Source of the DNA: Fibrobacterota bacterium
GTDB taxonomy: Bacteria > Fibrobacterota > Fibrobacteria > UBA5070
Length of the DNA: 38,605 nt
Assembly: GCA_016715065.1 (NCBI GenBank)
Contig: JADKBN010000021.1
Coordinates: 1 to 38,605 of the forward strand
Direction: 5' to 3'
The notes beneath the pieces are model-generated. The model was not told the DNA's origin and searched no databases. It worked only from the letters and a program-made list of their open reading frames with translations. A program made the translations under genes and the position numbers. The stretch's first letter is position 1, and each line of letters starts with the position of its first letter. Shown one piece after another: positions 37,877 to 38,605 of this stretch.

Positions 37877-38605
37877 CCCCTGGCCAGGCCAGGGACAGTC
37901 CGGATCCTGGTGGCCGCGGACTGGTCCCCGCCGCCGATACCTCTGCCTTGGTCCCACCTGATCGCATCCGTCTGACCTCGGCGCTGCGGATCGATCGTTG
38001 CGCGTCCAGGCGACCCTGCCCAAAGCCTGAAGGGAAGGCTCTTGTGCGAGGACGGTCTCCAACTGTTGCAGGTACGCATCCTGGATGACGAGGCCTGGAT
38101 GCCCTCGGCATCCTTCGCACCCCAGCTCGCCCGGTCGTTGGGCGGCACCGAGATCTCCTGATACAGCTGGCGTGTTGCTCCAGGCCAATGGGAATGCTGC
38201 CACGGGGACATATCGTCTGCGTTTGGTAAGTTCCTGGACCGCAAGCCGCGGTCTGACAGTTTCGAGATCTCCTTCCAGGTGGAGAAACTCCAGGTGGCCA
38301 AGGCCCCGGATCACGTGGGTCTCGCCCCCAAAGACACCGTCCTGACCACTGCGAGGATGATGCCTGGTTGGCCAAGGTCAGGGGTGGAGGACGCTTGAGA
38401 TCGAGTCGGTCACCATCGGCGGCGAAAGCCACGTAGGCGGGTGATCTGTGGCAGGTACTGGCCACCATCAAGGCCTGGGGCACGCCGGTCTCCCCACGGC
38501 CAAAGCTTCCAACGCGGCGGACGCGACTCCAGCGTGGCCAGCCCCGGATCACTCTCAACGCGCCGATCGGCGATGCATTGCCGGAAGTGGTGGCGGTGGA
38601 TCCCG
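37877..38605 (+). CDS. Partial gene running off the window, frameshifted
   Basis: Plus-strand coding segments follow one another in changing frames: RPGTVRILVAADWSPPPIP near 37891, SLKGRLLCEDGLQLLQVRIL and DDEAWMPSASFAPQLARSLG near 38020-38150, GNAATGTYRLRLV, then DSFEISFQVEKLQVAKAPDH near 38260, TLEIESVTIGGESHVGG near 38390, and RITLNAPIGDALPEVVAVDP at the very end. The beta-rich look suggests an exported or surface protein with Ig-like modules. It may even be a continuation of the lipoprotein ending at 37876 if that stop is itself an indel product. The 3' end lies outside the window. Confidence 0.5.

Noticed and set aside
1..38605. CRISPR array
   Set aside because: I saw no regularly spaced direct repeats; the repeated elements are scattered, palindromic and intergenic.
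1..38605. tRNA, rRNA genes or insertion sequence transposases
   Set aside because: No cloverleaf-like segment with a TTCGA arm and acceptor pairing, no rRNA block and no DDE or tyrosine transposase motif was found by eye; a tRNA could still be missed without a covariance search.

Overview
The window is high-GC bacterial DNA. It looks chromosomal, perhaps from a Fibrobacterota-like or other T9SS-bearing Gram-negative. That guess rests on the many lipoproteins, an outer-membrane-barrel-like protein, a secreted SGNH-GH8-GH5 polysaccharide cluster, and two exported proteins ending in type-IX-secretion-like C-terminal tails. The lineage call is inference, not a search result. Almost every gene outside about 22.8-31.6 kb is broken by single-base insertions or deletions, yet each can be followed by switching frames and keeps family motifs and codon bias. 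I read most of these breaks as sequencing or assembly errors, and I give gene spans from the inferred real start to the inferred real stop. Because of this, the boundaries of frameshifted genes are approximate.

Layout. 0.2-4.1 kb: poorly resolved hypothetical, membrane and exported genes. 4.15-7.06 kb: a metallophosphoesterase and a methyl-accepting chemotaxis protein. 7.4-8.4 kb: leuB. 8.6-9.8 kb: two lipoproteins. 9.97-10.8 kb: ilvC, lacking its C-terminal region. 10.9-13.3 kb: a lipoprotein, a YVTN-type beta-propeller protein and a divergent small gene. 13.5-14.7 kb: a membrane protein. 14.9-18.5 kb: SGNH esterase, GH8 and GH5 genes in one minus-strand cluster. 18.7-22.2 kb: a lipoprotein, a J-domain protein and a convergent helical protein. 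22.4-22.6 kb: a displaced fragment resembling the C-terminal domain of glycyl-tRNA synthetase. 22.6-31.5 kb: a three-gene, type III restriction-modification-like operon (SNF2-type helicase, DUF4391-Mod, Res). 31.66-32.04 kb: a divergent XRE regulator. 32.4-33.6 kb: glyS, with an internal deletion. 33.9-38.6 kb: a glucose/sorbosone dehydrogenase-like exported protein, a probable outer-membrane protein, hisC, a lipoprotein and a partial gene running off the end.

How the genes work together. The defence locus is the clearest system. The three enzymes are tightly packed: an ATGA overlap joins the first two and 10 bases separate the second from the third. They are read divergently from an HTH regulator, across a perfect 20-bp palindrome next to a TATAAT box. 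The methyltransferase is fused in frame to DUF4391, and its putative target-recognition region is much more AT-rich than its surroundings, as expected for exchanged specificity. The carbohydrate cluster combines a signal-peptide GH8, a GH5 and a secreted esterase, suggesting breakdown of an acetylated beta-glycan or mannan. leuB, ilvC, hisC and glyS are scattered housekeeping genes, not parts of biosynthetic operons. Intergenic spaces carry a repeated palindromic element, seen in at least five copies.
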